A stretch of DNA of 23,260 nt from CAZADA01 sp964568975 (GTDB lineage Bacteria > Pseudomonadota > Alphaproteobacteria > Caulobacterales > Maricaulaceae): contig CAZMSO010000046.1 of NCBI GenBank assembly GCA_964568975.1, forward strand, positions 1 to 23,260. The letters run 5' to 3'. The translations under genes were made by a program, and so were the position numbers. The notes below the pieces were generated by a model. That model was not told the origin of the DNA. It saw only the letters and a list, made by a program, of their open reading frames with translations, and did not search any database. Positions 21,704-23,260 of this stretch are shown one piece after another (the first letter of the stretch is position 1; every line of letters starts with the position of its first letter).

Positions 21704-22590
21704 CACCGGGCGCGATCTTCGTCCGGCGCCCCCAATGCCTGCGACCGAGCGGCCGCGGCTTCGACGGTGCGGCGCATCAGCGGCTCAAGCCCGTCAGGCC
21801 CGAGCAAGACCGCCAACCCGGCCGCCGTCGCGCCTGCTGGCGACGTGACGGCCGCGCGCAAGGCGGCGGGCGTGTCGGAACGCGCCTCCAGCATGCGCCC
21901 AGCGCCGATCAGGGTTTCGCGCGCAAGCCGCGCGGCGAGGGCCGCCGGCAGCCCCTGCGCGACGCCGGCGGCGGCCAAGGCCTCCACGAGCGCGTAGACA
22001 TAAGCCGGTCCTGATCCGGACACGGCCGTGACAGCGTCCATCGCCGCCTCATCCGGCGCGCGCTCGACCGCGCCTAAAGTGCTCAAGATTGTGGCGACAT
22101 GGCCCAAGGCGGCGTCGCTCAGCCCGGCCTCCGCCACCCACACCGTAATCGAACGCCCGATCGCAGCGGCGGTGTTCGGCATCGCGCGCACAACCGCCGC
22201 GCCGGGAAAAAGCGCCGCGAGACGCTGCAACGTCACGCCTGCGGCGATGGACACCACGACCGTCCCCTCGACCGACGCAACGCTGGCGCGCGCGGCCTCA
22301 GCGACCGCGGCCACCTGGCCCGGCTTCACAGCGAGAATGACGGCGTCCATCGCCGGCGTCGCGGGGCCAAGGACGGCGGCGACCGGAAAGCCCTCGGACG
22401 CCAGCGCCGCGCGCCGCGCGGCGTCCGCCTCCACAATATGCAAATCCGCGGGCGCATGGGCGCGCGCCCAGCCCCGCGCGATCGCAGCGCCCATATGGCC
22501 CGCGCCGATGAGGACCGCGCGGGTCACAGCCGCCGCCGCAGAAGGCTTTCGCCTGGCCGCGTCAGGCTCACGCCTCGCCGGCGGTTTCAA
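21703..22590 (-). CDS. proC: Pyrroline-5-carboxylate reductase
   Basis: A 295-residue cytoplasmic enzyme, final step of proline synthesis (pyrroline-5-carboxylate plus NAD(P)H to proline). The Rossmann loop GAGHMG (about 29-34), AVKPGQ, RAMPNTAA and the C-terminal signature GSGPAYVYALVEAL and VTSPAGATAAGL are all present. The start is uncertain: the TTG at 22590 overlaps the YbjN gene by 23 bases and gives a basic 22-residue leader; a GTG at 22527 (VTRAVLIGAG) fits the family length better, but has a weak ribosome binding site. I report the longer form. It overlaps genes on both sides, so YbjN, proC and the TetR-like gene form one transcription unit. Confidence 0.93.
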   Translation of the reverse strand: MKPPARREPDAARRKPSAAAAVTRAVLIGAGHMGAAIARGWARAHAPADLHIVEADAARRAALASEGFPVAAVLGPATPAMDAVILAVKPGQVAAVAEAARASVASVEGTVVVSIAAGVTLQRLAALFPGAAVVRAMPNTAAAIGRSITVWVAEAGLSDAALGHVATILSTLGAVERAPDEAAMDAVTAVSGSGPAYVYALVEALAAAGVAQGLPAALAARLARETLIGAGRMLEARSDTPAALRAAVTSPAGATAAGLAVLLGPDGLEPLMRRTVEAAAARSQALGAPDEDRAR

Positions 22591-23068
22591 ACAAGGCGGC
22601 CGCGACGGCGTCCTTCGGCGACTTACCCGCCCAGATCATATAATTGTAGGCGGGATAAAAGCGCTCGCCCGCCTCAATAGCGGCGGCGATCACGGCCGTG
22701 ATCTGGTCCTGGGACGGCAACGCCCCGCTCGGCAGCGCAAGGGCGTAGCGATACACCACAGCGCCGTCATCGGACCACACATCGAAATGACCAAGCCACA
22801 ACCGCTCATTAATCAGGCTCACGAGATCGCACACGGCCGCGCGCCGATCAGGCTGCACGCTCACGCCCGTCGCGAGACACACATGCAGCGTCTGGAGCCG
22901 ATCGCTCCACGCAAACCACACCGGATGGTCGCGCCATGAGCCCGGGGCGGCGAAGTGGAGCTCATCGTCCGGCGCGCGCTCATAAGCGTATTGCTCGGCC
23001 GTCACCACTTGCTCGACGACGTCGAGCGGATCAGCGCGGGTCTGAAAATCTGTCATCACCGTTGGCAT
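22568..23068 (-). CDS. YbjN-domain protein
   Basis: A 166-residue cytoplasmic alpha/beta protein of the YbjN type (a fold shared with type III secretion chaperones). The pattern of the family is visible: WFAWSDRLQTLHVCLA, LVSLINERLWLGHFDVW (about 83-99), then VVYRYALALPSG and a Pro-Ala-Tyr region near the end. Homologues sit next to proC in many alphaproteobacteria, to my recollection; their role is not known, although they are often linked to stress or motility. The ATG at 23068 has AGGCG close upstream; the next Met is at 23056. It is first in the YbjN-proC-TetR run. Upstream (23069-23206) I find no clear promoter. Confidence 0.88.
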   Translation of the reverse strand: MPTVMTDFQTRADPLDVVEQVVTAEQYAYERAPDDELHFAAPGSWRDHPVWFAWSDRLQTLHVCLATGVSVQPDRRAAVCDLVSLINERLWLGHFDVWSDDGAVVYRYALALPSGALPSQDQITAVIAAAIEAGERFYPAYNYMIWAGKSPKDAVAAALFETAGEA

Positions 23069-23206
23069 ATCGCCTCGCTCAGCCCCGCGGGCCTCTTCGA
23101 ATCATGGAGAGAGGCTAGCGTGGGCCGCGCGCGAGTCGCAATGCGCGCACGCACGCGCCGGCCGCCATCCTGTGGGATCGCGCCTGTACTGGGAGATCGC
23201 TCCGTA

Positions 23207-23260
23207 GAGCCCGCGCCCGAGAGCCCGCGCCCGAGAGCCCGCGCCCGAGAGCCCGCGCCC
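23207..23260. repeat. 14-bp tandem repeat running off the window
   Basis: The unit GAGCCCGCGCCCGA is repeated exactly at 23207-23220, 23221-23234 and 23235-23248, and a fourth copy is cut off at the window end (23260). No frame shows protein features. It probably continues outside the window. Confidence 0.95.

Noticed and set aside
23100..23140. Minus-strand promoter for the YbjN-proC run
   Set aside because: A TTGCGA/TAGCCT pair can be found, but with 18-base spacing and few matches in the -10; not distinguishable from chance.

Overview
The window is G+C-rich chromosomal DNA, very probably from an alphaproteobacterium. The evidence is the gene content and order: ilvE divergent from an OmpR-type regulator/EnvZ-type kinase pair, uvrC followed by pgsA, and YbjN-proC-TetR in one run. 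A Caulobacterales/Maricaulales/Parvularculales-like lineage is my guess, not something the sequence proves. I see no rRNA, tRNA, CRISPR array, transposase or phage gene. Both ends of the window run into short G+C-only or nearly G+C-only tandem repeats (17-77 and 23207-23260), so these may be natural assembly break points.

Layout. Positions 1-2311 (+ strand) hold two cold-shock proteins in tandem and two related small membrane proteins, separated by long non-coding gaps with several inverted and direct repeats. Positions 2358-4604 (- strand) hold two adjacent paralogues of a family I do not recognise, a thioredoxin-like redoxin and a Nudix hydrolase. At 4690-4833 there is a good promoter driving a 26-residue single-span membrane peptide. 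Positions 4802-7866 (- strand) carry a sensor-less hybrid histidine kinase and a KefB/KefC-type antiporter.

Positions 7994-10708 (+) form a tightly coupled four-gene operon with 4-base overlaps at every junction: a CaCA-type antiporter, a 6-pyruvoyl-tetrahydropterin-synthase homologue without the catalytic cysteine, a PTR1/FolM-like pteridine reductase and a FolB/FolX-type dihydroneopterin aldolase. This is the most interesting part of the window; it suggests a dedicated pterin (tetrahydromonapterin or folate) branch. It is followed by a four-cysteine small protein, uvrC, a small membrane protein overlapping the uvrC end, and pgsA.

Positions 14414-17418 (+) encode a soluble globin-coupled chemoreceptor (heme/oxygen sensing) and a PAS-PAS histidine kinase. 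ilvE (-) is divergent from the response regulator and EnvZ-like kinase (18599-20807, +). The window closes with a minus-strand overlapping run: YbjN-domain protein, proC, TetR-like protein.

Signal transduction is dense (three kinases, one regulator, one receptor). All starts were judged from ribosome binding sites, overlaps and family alignment by eye; no database search was possible.
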